Origin: Asterias rubens
Taxonomy: Eukaryota; Echinodermata; Asteroidea; Forcipulatida; Asteriidae
Length of the DNA stretch: 64,000 nucleotides
Assembly: GCF_902459465.1 (NCBI RefSeq)
Contig: NC_047078.1
Span: 8,580,333 to 8,644,332 of the forward strand
Direction of reading: 5' to 3'
The position numbers were made by a program, and so were the translations under genes. The notes below the pieces were generated by a model. The model had not been told where the DNA came from. It searched no databases and worked only from the letters and a program-made list of their open reading frames with translations. This document shows, piece after piece, positions 10,708-21,559 of this stretch (position 1 is its first letter; the number at the start of each line of letters is the position of its first letter).

Positions 10708-11264
10708 AACACCAATATGAAGTCACTTGCCTGCTCAATGTAACCAATTCAGTCAAAGAATGACATCTGAGTTGACTACCGAATGCAACAGATTACAGCT
10801 TACATCCCCAGTGCACTGCATACTGCATTTAAATGGGGGCCCAGTTTCACCCCCAAAAATGTTGTGCGAAAGTTGTTCCATACTGAAAAAGACTGCACAG
10901 CTGTGTGCTTATACACACACCACCTACACTACTTGTGCGGGTAGCGCATGCAGCGCAAATAGTTATAATACCATGTTTTAAACAATAAAGCAGTGTGTAC
11001 AATAGCGTGACTGAGTGCAAAGCAGCAGGTGCAAAGAAAACATTTATACAACATATGTGAATAAATATACAAAGACAAAGTTCAAATACCAAGACGTCCG
11101 TTGCGTGTACGAGGATATAGTCTGTAACCATTTCGGATTACATTACACATCATGCAGCACAGTAAAAGTTTTCGCAATCTGTATTCACGTCGTCCGTGGA
11201 TTGAAAGCATTCAGGTCTGTAACTTAATAGTACAGTTTTTAGAGATGTTTGGGGTGTTATAAAA

Positions 11265-11405
11265 CAAATATTGACTGCTTTTACTCGTACAATGGTTAAA
11301 ACTATGACTCCCTCGGTGATCCCCGGAGCATTCTATTTTCCCTCGGGGATCACCTCGGGAGTCATAGTTTGAACCATTATGCACTCGAAGCAGTCAATAT
11401 TGTAT
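11265..11405. repeat. Foldback element
   Basis: Outer arms ATTGACTGCTTTTACTCG / CGAAGCAGTCAATATT, inner arms ACTATGACTCCC and GGGAGTCATAGT around a GGGGATCAC core. Confidence 0.75.
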
Positions 11406-11527
11406 ACTAGCTTACATACACACATGTGTACAGTATTTCCTGCAAGGTGTTGTAGTAGCCTACATGTTCATTGTATGTGGGACTCACTCCAATTAAGAAC
11501 TACTTTTACACTGTACATTAGCATGGT

Positions 11528-11800
11528 TTGCAAGGTGCTGTGACGCAATATGCTGCCAATCAAGCCAGGAACACCAGGGCGACCCCTTCTGTTTTCGTTA
11601 AGTGCATGGCATGTGTTCTTTTACACTACACTACACAACACACAGGACCAATGGCTTATGTCCCATCCAAAGGACCAAGCAATATGGTTTTTAAGTTTCT
11701 TGCTCATCAGTGTCACGACTTGGACTCGTACCCACACTTTGCTGATCAGAAAAACCAGAGTTTAAATTCCATGTTCTTGCGGCCTTGACAGTTCCACAAA
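11528..11800 (-). mobile_element. tRNA-Leu-derived SINE, minus copy
   Basis: CAAGGTGCTGTGACGCAATA, GGAACACCAGGGCGACCCC and CTTATGTCCCATCCAAAGG, then a decayed head ending near 11790. Confidence 0.65.
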
Positions 11801-11859
11801 ATATTTATTGTAAGAGAAACATCTATTGATGAGGCCTATACATTGTTTAATGTACATAC

Positions 11860-11919
11860 CTTGTGAAATGAAATCACAGACCATTAGTTTTCTCCTGATG
11901 TCGTCATTGTGGGTATGAT
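11860..11919 (-). other. Possible upstream exon (weak)
   Basis: Minus strand: a T-rich tract ending GCATAG, 60 bases (reading HNDDIRRKLMVCDFISQ in one frame), then AAG|GTATGT. The splice signals are good and it lies upstream of the receptor on the same strand, but it cannot be joined in frame to the DBD exon at the AG I favour. It could be a 5' UTR exon or chance. Confidence 0.25.
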
Positions 11920-12429
11920 CTATGCAAAAAATACAAAACAAAAACAAAAACACTGAAAATTTCCGTTGAATGATAATATTCAATTCAATAGGGACGCAAG
12001 GTAATCTGACCTACCTCTCAACTTACCGCGACCGTGATGTAAAACTAACAGGACGAAAGAGGTTGCGGAAGATTTCCGCACAGCCACGATAACTTAAGAT
12101 GGCTGCTAAAAGTACAATGGCAACAGCTCCGTGCTGTAAATCTTAGCGCGACCACACTGTAAAATGCTATGCAAATGTCGTGGAATATACATATAGTCCA
12201 GGTGGAAACGCCCAGTGGAATTACACAAAAGCCAGACTCAGTAACTTTCCGCATAGAAGGAAAGTCCAACTGGAATATTTCAAGGGAAGTTTTCTACCAT
12301 CATTATCTTCAAACTGTGTAAGTTTAATGTAAATCTGTGGACACTTGTGTTTTGTGTCGCAACAAAAAGTAACCAAAACCTTTTTAAAAGCAGAGTGATG
12401 AAATTGGGCCTGATAACACTTTGTTATCT

Positions 12430-12640
12430 GACGCTAGGGTTAGGGTTATCTAGTGAATCAATGTGTGGTGAGGAGGTGTTCAACCACATGTAGTGGTTTT
12501 ATCCCAACAAGGCCTGGTTCTTGATAATTTTACCGATACGAAGTCGAGGTAAATTATCAAGAACCAGGCCTCGGCGGGTTTAAACCACTATAGCTGACAA
12601 CTGATTCAACACACTTTGATTCCCATTCATTCCTTTTCGG
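12430..12640. repeat. Foldback element (type 2)
   Basis: Central hairpin AGGCCTGGTTCTTGATAA / TTATCAAGAACCAGGCCT at 12512-12570 with outer GTGGTTTTATCCC / GGGTTTAAACCAC. The right flank GATTCCCATTCATTCC is shared with two further copies. A short TAGGGTTAGGGTTA also occurs at its left edge. Confidence 0.75.
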
Positions 12641-12759
12641 TCAAAAAACATCAAAACTTTTTGGTCAAAATGTAAAATAAATGCAAAAATTATAATTGTT
12701 CAATAATTTTTTTCAACACAACACCCCTCCAGCTATGTATGAAATGGTAATTAGGCCCT

Positions 12760-12930
12760 CGGGTAATCTCAAAATCATGGAAAATTACTTCTTTCTCGAA
12801 ACCTGCTCCACTTCAGAGGGAGCCGTTTCTCATAATGTTTTATCTATCAACCTCTCCCATTACTCGTTACCAAGTAAGATTTTATGCTAATAATTATTTT
12901 GATTAATTACCAAAAGAGTCAAGTGCCTTT
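12760..12930 (+). mobile_element. Family A MITE, 5'-truncated
   Basis: Right half only, from CTCAAAATCATGGAAAATTAC through the CAGAGGGAGCCGTTTCTC block to a degenerate right end. Confidence 0.75.
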
Positions 12931-13149
12931 ATCGATTCTCTACTTCACTCTAAAACCTCAAATTTGGCCTTTGCCAACTGCACTGGCCTCAGTTCTCTCG
13001 TATTTTATCGATGCCTAGATGACAACTCATTATAAATGTATGGCTTTCCAACACAGTTCATGTAATATGTAGGGCATTGTATTTAATACATTATAGACAC
13101 ATAGAAGGGATTATGCATGGAATACATCTGTAACCACAAGGTAAAATCA

Positions 13150-14895
13150 TGCCCAATTTCATTTAGGATCACCATTCTCTGCTGGAAGTGGGGCAAGCGC
13201 CGAAATTCTGCTTTAGAATTGTCGAGTACTTACATACTAATTGTAGAGTGCTTAGCAATGAAGAGCCAAGTAAGCCAAAAATCCTCGCTAACCCTTTTTA
13301 AAATCAATTGTCGGACCCACAGAATTCCCTGCTTCAGCAAGTACAGACTGCTCTAAGTGTGGAAACGTAGAACGCCTCAGAGTAACGTACCTACGTGTAC
13401 GTGCACTTGGCAAAAATTCCCTGCTAACCCCTGAAACTTCTGCTCCACTATTAAGCTTGGGCGATATCACGATATTATCGATTATCGCGATATTAATTTG
13501 GACACGATTTCGATATCGGATGGATTTGGTTTTAATCGAAATATCGCGATGTATTTGCTAGCTGAGACATCTTGCACCCCATAGGTTTGGAGTAAAAACC
13601 AGAAGAATAGGTCATTGGAACACCTCTCTTATGCTAGGACTGTCTCTTCTACAACGTTCACTTGGAGTTTTAAGACTGATGATGTCAAATTTCGTTAATC
13701 GCGATTATATCGAATATCGCGATATGTTGTCCGCGATATATCGTGAATAAAGTAAATCGATATCGCCCATGTACATGTGGCTGTGTAACGTACTGTACGT
13801 AGAATGCCTATTAGCGTACATACATGTACGTGCACAAGCAAAAAATCCATGCTAACGCGTGAAATTTCTGCTCCACATGTAGCTGCGTAATGTACACAGA
13901 GATGACAAGTTCAGAGGCCAGCTATGCGTGGGATTTTTTAAGCCTACACCCCCCCCCCCTCGCCGCCCGAAAAGAAAATGTAAAAGAAAAAAGTAAAACA
14001 AAAAATAAAAATAAAAAAATTTTACCCAGAAATCCATTTATAGAAAAAAATAAAATAAAAAACCTCTTCAGTATACTTGAAGTGCACAGGAGATGTTGCC
14101 GGCTAAGTGGAGGTACGATTGTGTCAGATTATTTCCCCCCAAAAGATCAATTTTCGGCTAAAAATGATGCCTCAAATCCTCCGCTCACGACTTCTGCCTG
14201 ATGTTGAAGAGTCTTCGCTCGTGGAGCGCATTGAACGAATTTGCTATAAACGAATCGGGACAAACTTGTGCGCAATGTGCGTTTTGCGCTCTGCCAAGCT
14301 GCCTGCTAAATCTGCTGGGAGAGCAAAAGCATGCGCAATCTGCAAATTTGCGCTAGGTTTGTAGGGCAACTCAAGTTGATGATTCTGACAAACTGCGTGC
14401 AATCTGAAGATTGTGCAAACTTTGTAGATTGCGTTTTTTGTACACATGTGCGCAATATGGCAATGCATTGTCGTTATTATTTTTTTTCTTCTCCGGTCTG
14501 GCCCCATGGTGAGAAAATGGTTGCGGTGCGTGTGAGCATGAGACAGACCCCTAATGCGTGAGTCTCACGCCTAATGCGTGAGACTTGGTAGGTCTGCGTA
14601 CATGTACTACGTAGAATGCCTAACGTAGAATGAACGTAATGTATGCACAAGCAACAATTCCCTGCTAACCCAAGAAATTTCTGCTCTACATGCATGTAGC
14701 TGTGTATCGTAAACCCTACATGTGCATGCATGACGTAGCTGTGTATCGTACTTACATGTAGAATGCCTAGTATACAAGTCAAAAATCCCTGCTAGCCTGC
14801 GAAACACATTTGACGGAAGCACTAAATTCCCTGCTTCTGCAAGTGCTGACCTTTTGCTTGACGGTAAGCAGTGCCATGAAATTGGGCCCAGTGGT
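13150..14895. repeat. Complex repeat block with Harbinger-like edges
   Basis: Left edge GCCCAATTTCATTTAGG, right edge GCCATGAAATTGGGCCC. Between them a motif (GCACAAGCAAAAATTCCCTGC, then TAACCC, GAAATTTCTGCTC) recurs at about 13330, 13400, 13835, 14645 and 14780, with many TACATGTA/TACGTA words. A hAT-like MITE is inserted at 13452 and a low-complexity AAAAT-rich stretch lies at 13970-14060. No coding sequence recognised. Confidence 0.55.
13452..13769. mobile_element. hAT-like MITE, copy 3 (right end cut)
   Basis: Left terminus TAAGCTTGGGCGATATC intact; right end stops after GATATCGCCC, so the last bases and any target duplication are lost. It sits inside a larger repetitive block at 13150-14895. 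Confidence 0.8.
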
Positions 14896-14977
14896 CTAGT
14901 AAAAACTATTTTTTGTCAATACTAGTCTGCGACAAAGCACAAACGAAATGTAGTTGTTTTAACTTAAACTCTAGATA

Positions 14978-15186
14978 GGTGTATCTCAACATTATATGCA
15001 TAAAATAACAAACCTATGAAAACGAGGAAAATTAATTGTTTCTCGAAAACTACATTACTTCAGAGGGAGCCGTTTCTCACAATGTTTTATACTATCAACA
15101 TCTCCCAATTATTTGTTATCAGGTAATGTTTTATGCTAATATTTATTTTGAGTAACTACATGTACCAATAATGTCCACTGCCTTTA
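14978..15186 (+). mobile_element. Family A MITE, internally deleted
   Basis: Left subterminal GTGTATCTCAACAT and the right half are present; the central hairpin is missing. Ends CCACTGCCTTTAACC. Confidence 0.75.
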
Positions 15187-15339
15187 ACCAAGGAGAAAAG
15201 GCCTCGGTGCCCTTGCCCTTTCAAAACAAAGCATACAGGGATGCATAGGGTTCATTTATTAAATTGGCCCATTAACATGGATAAAAAATCCATTTTTGTT
15301 AACCTTAAAACCTTTTTTTTTTAACCTTAAGAAGGTAAA

Positions 15340-15545
15340 GGTATTAATGAATGGGAATCAAAGCGTGTTGAATCGAATTAAAATTACTAGTGTAGTTGTA
15401 GTGTAAACCCGCCAAGGCTTGGTTGTTGACGAAATTACCTCGACTTGGTCTCTAGAGGAAAAATAATGAAGAACCAGGCCTCGGCAGATTTAAACCACTT
15501 ATTAATAAAACCTCTTCACCACACACTGATTCCCTTAGTAATACA
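15340..15545. repeat. Foldback element (type 2)
   Basis: AATGAATGGGAATCAAAGCG at the left, AAGAACCAGGCCTCGG and CTGATTCCCTTAG at the right. Confidence 0.72.
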
Positions 15546-15739
15546 TGTACATTGGATGAACAACTCTATTTGATGAGATAATGTACATGGTACACATGTA
15601 ATGCAGTTTGTGAGCCATACTACTACTACACTACTATACTACAAAGGCATTTATAAAGCGCTCTTACAAAAAATGTATCACAGTGCTTTACACAGAAAGA
15701 AAGAAAAAAAGAAAAAATCAAGATAATCATACAACAAAA

Positions 15740-16975
15740 TTAAGAGTCATATAAATAGGTTTTGAGAGCTTTTCTGAAGGCTGCTAATGAAGATGAATGG
15801 CGTATATTGTAGGGTAGTCGGCTCCACAAAGTAGGCCCTGCAGCAGAGAATCCCCGGTCACCAGATGAAGTGCGAGAATGGGGGATGATCAGAACTCTGT
15901 TATCTTTGGCAGATCGCAGTCCTTCTCTAGTTGGAAACAGATTAATGAGTTCTTTGAGATATAGCGGAGCATCTGTGTCAGTGATACATTTAAAAACAAT
16001 TGTGAGAAGTTTGAACTGGATGCGTTTTGAAATACAGAGCCAATGAAGTTCACGGATAAGTGGAGAGACGTGGTCATATTTCTTGGCCTGGAAAATGAGC
16101 TTTGCAGCCCGGTTTTGTAGACGTTGAAGCCGTTTAGTGTCTTTGGAGGAGAGACCCGCAAGCAGAGAGTTGGCGTAGTCGATCCTTGATGTGACAATTG
16201 CTCTTACTGCGTCCTGGCAGGCAGATTGAGTGAGGAAAGATCTTATGCGAGACAAATTGCGAAGGTGAACATTGACAGCACTGGATATAGAAGAAACCTG
16301 GTTTGACATGCGCATTGATTGGTCGAATACAACACCGAGGTTCTTTGTTGTTGAAGCCGGAAGAATTACTTCAGAGCCAACCTTAAGTGTCACAGAAGAT
16401 AGTAAGTCCGTGAAACAGGGACTCGCAGCAATGAAGAACTCTGTTTTAGTTTCATTTAACTGAAGCATGTTATTTGCCATCCACTTCTTTATGCTCAGAA
16501 TACAGTTGGAAAGGGAAGACAGGGCATCATTAACTTCACATTGATTACGAGGGTCAAACGAAATGTACAATTGCGTGTCATCTGCATAAAAGTGAAACAT
16601 AACATTTTTGTAGCACTTGATTATATTTGCAACAGGATGAGTGTACAAAGAAAAGGATTGGGGGCCAATTACAGAGCCTTGTGGCAAACCAAAGTTAACA
16701 GATTGTGGATCAGACAAAGCACCAGCAATTTTTACTCTATTGGAGCGATTACAAAGGTATGACTCAAACCATTTACATACACTACCACTAATGCCAAAGA
16801 TATTAGACAACCTGCCTAAGAAGACACTATGGTCAACTGTGTCGAAAGCTGCCGACAGGTCCAGCAACACCAGGAAGACAGCCCGCCGATTGTCAAGAGC
16901 AGACATGATATCACTCTTGACTCTCAGCAGAGCCGTCTCCGTACTGTGGCCGGACCTGTAGGCAGACTGATACAT
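15740..16975 (-). pseudogene. LINE reverse transcriptase (C-terminal three quarters of RT)
   Basis: Open for 411 codons from the first Met; the reading frame extends upstream to about 17037. Motifs: SAYRSGHSTETAL, LDLSAAFDTVDHS, GLPQGSVIGP, FYADDTQLY with the catalytic Asp pair at residues 132-133, then the thumb-like region and the C-terminal block GPTLWSRLPYNIR typical of CR1/L2 elements. Its openness suggests fairly recent activity; the lost N-terminal RT segment makes it a pseudogene. Confidence 0.88.
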
Positions 16976-17030
16976 TTGAGTGAGATTATTACTACAAACA
17001 TGGTTATTTACACTGCACAGAGCTGCTTTT

Positions 17031-17600
17031 TCAATGATCTTTAAATGATTTGAGCCTGCGAGTATGTGTTGTTACAGAACAATGGAGATCCAGCAGTGTT
17101 GAAATGGTCTTCTCATAGCATGAAACTTGACCTTCGATGGAACCATCAAATGGGAATGATTCAAGGGCATGAATCATGTCGCTCCTAAAAGCATCATCGT
17201 CAAGATCCCTGTAGTTTCTTGAATTGGTGGTTATCTTCGGGTGATGTGGTTTCGCACGATTAATCACACATTTGATGACATGGTGATCCGAGTACAAAAT
17301 GTCAAGAACAGTGCAAGCGATCACAAGGAGGTCATCAGGTCGAGAAATGATCAGGTCCAATGTATGACCGAATTTGTGAGTAGGTTCAGTGATGTGTTGT
17401 GACAGACCAGCATCAGCAATTGATGTGAGGAAGTGTGCTACCTCTGGCTTGGATGGGTTATCAAGATGTAAGTTGAAATCCCCCAAAGTCAAGAGCTTAC
17501 CAGAGAAAAGTGTAACTTCATCTAGAAATTCATCAAATTGTGATAGGAAATCAGAAGTCTTGAATCCATTCCTTGGTGATGGAGGGGGTCGGTACACCAC
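17031..17600 (-). pseudogene. LINE apurinic-like endonuclease, C-terminal part
   Basis: Contains LTLGDFNLHLD, HTLDLIISRP and SDHHVIK, the core motifs of the APE-type endonuclease that nicks target DNA in CR1/L2/Jockey elements. In-frame stops occur just upstream (around 17608 and 17730), and the protein ends at a stop 50 bp before the RT frame resumes. Confidence 0.85.
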
Positions 17601-17838
17601 ATAAAGTCAAAACTGATTGCCAGAGTCACACACGCAAGCAAACTCAAAGGAGGTAGGCTTGAGATCAACTTTTGTAAGCGACAAGTTGAGAGAGCTCTTA
17701 AAAACAAGAATGAGCCATCATCCCATCTGAACCTTCCCGCAGGAATTACTCCTTGGTTTCCATGGCAACCAAATGAATAAAATAATGGATGACGTGGGGA
17801 GTGGATCATTGTTCCTCATCATTTTCCCTGATAGTTGT

Positions 17839-18500
17839 TTTAAAGGTACTGGACACCTTTAGTAAATTGTCAATTTTCTTTCTTGGTGTATCCAAACATA
17901 CTGTATTCATAAAAAAAAACTGTGAAAATTCTGACTCGAAGTTGCTAGAGAATAATGAAAGAAAAATACCCTTGTAACATTTAAGAGACATTGTAAATGC
18001 CTGGAAATAGTGTATCCTTTTCAGGAAATACTTGTTTCTCGCTTCAACATGTGATATTTGGCAATCCATAACTTTAGGTAACGATAAGTAACGACAATGC
18101 CACTATGTGCAACATTTCATAATACATGTAGATGGGTTAATATTTCCTCAAAACATCTTGGCGGTGAGGTGTGGCAGTCTCAAGATATAGCCATTTGAAA
18201 TTTTCTTTGCTCAAAAAAAGTATACAAGTGTATGTAAAAAGAAAAAACATTTTAAAAAAATGAGTTATGTTTGACATTTCTTCCCTTTTAGTAATTTTTG
18301 GCATAAAATGTTTCATAAACATACATGTTTTTATAATAAAAATCTGTTTTATTTGGTTTTCTTAAATTTTTTCAAGATCAGGAAACAAAATAAAATGTTT
18401 CCTGATTGTTTCCGGACTGACAACAGCTCTCCTTTGCTCGTTACAAAGTACTACCAGTAAGTAATTTTGAGTAATTGCCAATAGCGTCCTGTGCCTTTAA
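17839..18500 (+). mobile_element. Family A-related MITE, long divergent copy
   Basis: Ends TTTTAAAGGTACTGGACACC and GTCCTGTGCCTTTAAA. The subterminal regions match family A loosely; the middle, about 660 bp in total, is AT-rich and longer than in other copies. It abuts the 5' end of the LINE remnant at 15.6-17.8 kb. Confidence 0.65.
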
Positions 18501-19019
18501 ATTGTGATTTCTCCGCATGAGTTTAATTTTCCACTCTCAAAGCCTTTACAAAGTAGAGTAATTAAGATAACCCGTGGTGTAATTTTAGCTGTTTTGGGGA
18601 CAGTAGCAGTCGAAACAGGTATTGTTTTCAACAAGATTTCTTTGCATGAATGCTAGCAATGATTGCATTCAATGGTATTGCCTGATGACACAATGTATGT
18701 CAGTATCACACTAAATAAAATGTCATTGTCTAGCTTATTAGCACTATAGACCACGTGAACTTTGTGTGACCAGTTGTACATTCTTTGAGTATTCTGGCAG
18801 GCACAATACTGCACAGGTCATATGGGAAAGTTTACATTTTGCGTCATAATTTCAACATAAATCCAAGGATTATGAAAGTAAAAGCTGGACAAGTTTTGAG
18901 ATGTGCCCCCATTTATCATATCAAAAATTGATAAGAATTAGACAGTGCAATCTTTATAAAATATAAGATATATATTTTCTTCCGTTAGGCTGTGTACAAA
19001 TCGTGCTCTTTTGTAAACA

Positions 19020-19690
19020 TGTGATGTCACAGGTCACATCGTCAACATGTTTAGGACTCTTCCTCTGTGCTGTACACAATACAGAATCCTGACTAATTAG
19101 GGCCCGTTTCTGAGGCGGAAAACTTTCAAAGCTTCGTAACTCCAATCTTACCTGCAAGAAGCAAATAATTTCAACAGATTCACATTCCATGGCAGCATAC
19201 ATTTTTCCGCAGTGTCTTTTGCTCGTCAATTATTCCTCACAAATCCATCATTTTTGTGAAATAATGCAGCTCCCAACGTAAAAAAATACCTGTTTTTGAT
19301 CGTATTCTCACAGCCTACCGCGCGTACGCAAGATGCACGACGCGCATAACTTGCGTTGCGTTTGCGTGTCAACACTGTGCAGTCAAGATACGATGACCAA
19401 AAATTCATGCGCCTTGCATCTTGCGTCTTGCAAGCGAATGTGTATTCGTACACATCGCAGCAGACAAAACGGGAATTATTTGACAGTTGGAGCTGCATTA
19501 ATTCACGAAAGTGACGGATAGTGAGAGGAATATTTGACAGGCAAAACCCACCGCAGACAAATGTATGCTGCCATGGAATGTGAATCTGTTGAAATTAGTG
19601 GCTTCTTGCAGATAATGAAGCTTTGAAAATTTTCCTCCCCAGAAGTGGACCCTGATATCCATGACGTCACTAGTAAAGACATTCAGTGTA
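19020..19690. repeat. Long inverted repeat with about 190-bp arms
   Basis: Left arm TTCAACAGATTCACATTCC and ATGGCAGCATACATTT; right arm AAATGTATGCTGCCAT and GGAATGTGAATCTGTTGAA. Outer ends have ATGTCAC/GTCAC words, and the spacer is rich in CGCGTACGC/TTGCGT words. Probably a foldback transposon. Confidence 0.75.
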
Positions 19691-19759
19691 AGGCCGCCAG
19701 GGGTATGTCTAGCTAGGCATTATACATCGAGCTACTAGTGCGTTGATGATTTCAGGCCA

Positions 19760-19909
19760 GAGGTCTTTTTTGAGTGTGAAATTACCTCTCTTGTAAAAAC
19801 TATGTTACTTCAGAGGGAGCAGTTTCTCACAATAATTTACAACAACAGCTCTCCATTGCTCTTTACCAGTTTACCAAGTAATAACAATATAGTGTCCATG
19901 GCCTTTAAA
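19760..19909 (+). mobile_element. Family A MITE, fragment
   Basis: Right half with ACTTCAGAGGGAGCAGTTTC and a degraded right terminus, directly followed by a family B element. Confidence 0.65.
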
Positions 19910-20260
19910 GCCATTGGACACTTTCTGAACGGAACAAACATTAAAAATTCACAGATTTACAAATAACTTACAGGGTTTGCAGAAGGTAATGGTGAAAGAC
20001 TTGCTTTGAAATATTATTCCATGAAATGCTTTACTTTTTGAGAAAACATTAAAACAATTATCAACTCTCTATGTCGAGAATAACGGATTTGTTTTAAACA
20101 CATGTCATGACATAACGAAATGTGCGGAAACAAGGGTGGGTTTTCCCGTTATTTTCTCCTGACTCCGATTGATCCTAAATTTTCACAGGTTTGTTATTTT
20201 ATAAGTTGTGATACATAAGTTTGGGCCTTTGGGACAATACTGTTTACCGATGTTGTGCGA
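19905..20260. mobile_element. Family B TTAA-type MITE
   Basis: Left end TTTAAAGCCATTGGACAC, internal GGTAATGGTGAAAGACTT and AACACATGTCATGAC blocks, right end decayed after ACTGTTTACCGATG. Shares only the TTAAAG edge style with family A. Confidence 0.7.
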
Positions 20261-20565
20261 TAATTGCTTTGAGGGTTCACAACCCTCATTAACAGTACCA
20301 CATCCTGAGTCATGTTTAACTTAATGTACTCTTCAGCAGTTCATTGTGCTTTGGTGAGACTTAAATGCTCTAGACATTGTTCGACTGATAATAATATTAT
20401 TGCTTCTTAAAGAACGCATTATCTGTCACTCAGTGACGCTCAAGGCGCTTTAACATTCAGTATTCGCCTACAAGGACATGTGACTACATTGGATTATAAG
20501 ACGTGTACAATGTACTTCTTTTACATAGAATAATGTATGGTTTAAAAGGTCAAACTAAGAACACC

Positions 20566-20765
20566 AGGGCAAACCTTTCTTTTGTTTTCGACAAGTGCAC
20601 TGGGTTCTTTTATGTGCTTACAAAACATATGGAACCAACGGTTTACGTCCCATCCTAAGGATGACGCATCATGGTTAAGTGTCTAGCTTCTAAAAGGACA
20701 CAGGTGTCACGACTCTCGAACACTCACTCTGCTTAACACCAGAGGTTGAGACTATACATGTAGTG
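20566..20765 (-). mobile_element. tRNA-Leu-derived SINE, minus copy
   Basis: Body motifs (ACACCAGGGC, TTTACGTCCCATCCTAAGG) followed by a decayed head at 20700-20760. Confidence 0.6.
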
Positions 20766-20897
20766 CTCTTTTATTGATCTTGAGTTTATTTTTGTCCTTG
20801 GCCCACAGTACAAAGTAATACAACCATGATATTGTTGTCGAGCGACAACCCCTTATGAAAGGAAGTCACTTAAACAGCTACCAAAAGAGGGTTTTCA

Positions 20898-21190
20898 TGT
20901 CATGGCCGAGCGGTTAAAGGGTCACCAAACTCAAATTCTGGTGTTTCTGTTCAGCAGAGTGTGGGTTCGAGTCCCACTCAAGACACATGTTAGGGTGTCT
21001 TGGCTGAGCGGATTAGAGAAACAAACTCAAATTCTGGTGTTTCTGTTCAGCAGAGTGTTGGTTCGAGTCCCAGTCGTGACACTTATGTCCCTGAGCAATA
21101 CACTATAAATGCTTCTCTCCACCCAAGGGTAAATGGGTACCAGCGAGGGCTTAACATATAGTTGTCAGCACAGGCTGTATTCATGTACTC
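20898..21190 (+). mobile_element. tRNA-Leu-derived SINE with two tandem heads
   Basis: Two consecutive tRNA-like heads (20899-20985 and 20994-21082), each with an A box like TGGCCGAGCGGTTA, an anticodon-loop-like ACTCAAATTCT and a B box GGTTCGAGTCC, then the body with CTCTCCACCCAAGGGTAAATG and CCCCAGGGAGCC. Resembles tRNA-Leu(CAA) with a long variable arm; not likely a functional tRNA because of mismatches in the acceptor stem. Confidence 0.75.
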
Positions 21191-21199
21191 CCCAGGGAG

Positions 21200-21520
21200 C
21201 CAAGATGGTTTAAGGAATGAATTAAATGGCCCAGTGACCAAGGGTTTTGATATTGGAAGCTCTGTGACCGCGTTCCCACTGGATCCACAATTGCGAGATT
21301 GTGGTCCCGCAACAAGATGAGTTGCAGGCGTGAAATTGCGGTCGCGTTCCCACTTGCATAGGATCGCACATTGATCCCCTTCTGGGGAATGGAAGTGGTT
21401 TCAAAATAATAATGTTTTGTGAGCAAATTTTGGGGTCTGATCGCCCTTTGCGTTCCCACTAGACTTTTGATCGCCCATTAATCCACAAGGGTGATCAGAT
21501 CCCGCTTTAATCCTACTCCT
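21200..21520. repeat. Repeat with recurring GCGTTCCCACT word
   Basis: The word occurs at about 21270, 21344 and 21450, each followed within about 25 bases by a GATC-containing run. No ORF of note; probably an unclassified non-autonomous element. Confidence 0.5.
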
Positions 21521-21559
21521 GAGGTGGATCAAAATTGAGTGCGTGCGACCAAAACTACA

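Larger units (their letters stand above)
15640..17815 (-). mobile_element. CR1/L2-type non-LTR retrotransposon, defective
   Basis: Minus-strand LINE remnant with an endonuclease part (about 17031-17700) and a reverse transcriptase part (15740-17026), then a 3' tail with an AGCGCTTTATAAATG-type motif and CTA-rich repeats near 15640. The piece between the endonuclease and RT fingers is missing and the frame changes at the junction, so it cannot encode a normal ORF2. A family A-like MITE lies at its 5' edge. Confidence 0.85.

Noticed and set aside
12430..12460. Interstitial telomere repeat (TAGGGTTAGGGTTA)
   Set aside because: Only two units, at the edge of a foldback element; too short to be meaningful.
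20898..21082. Functional tRNA-Leu genes
   Set aside because: A and B boxes are good, but the acceptor stems do not pair properly and each head is followed by a SINE body shared with other copies.
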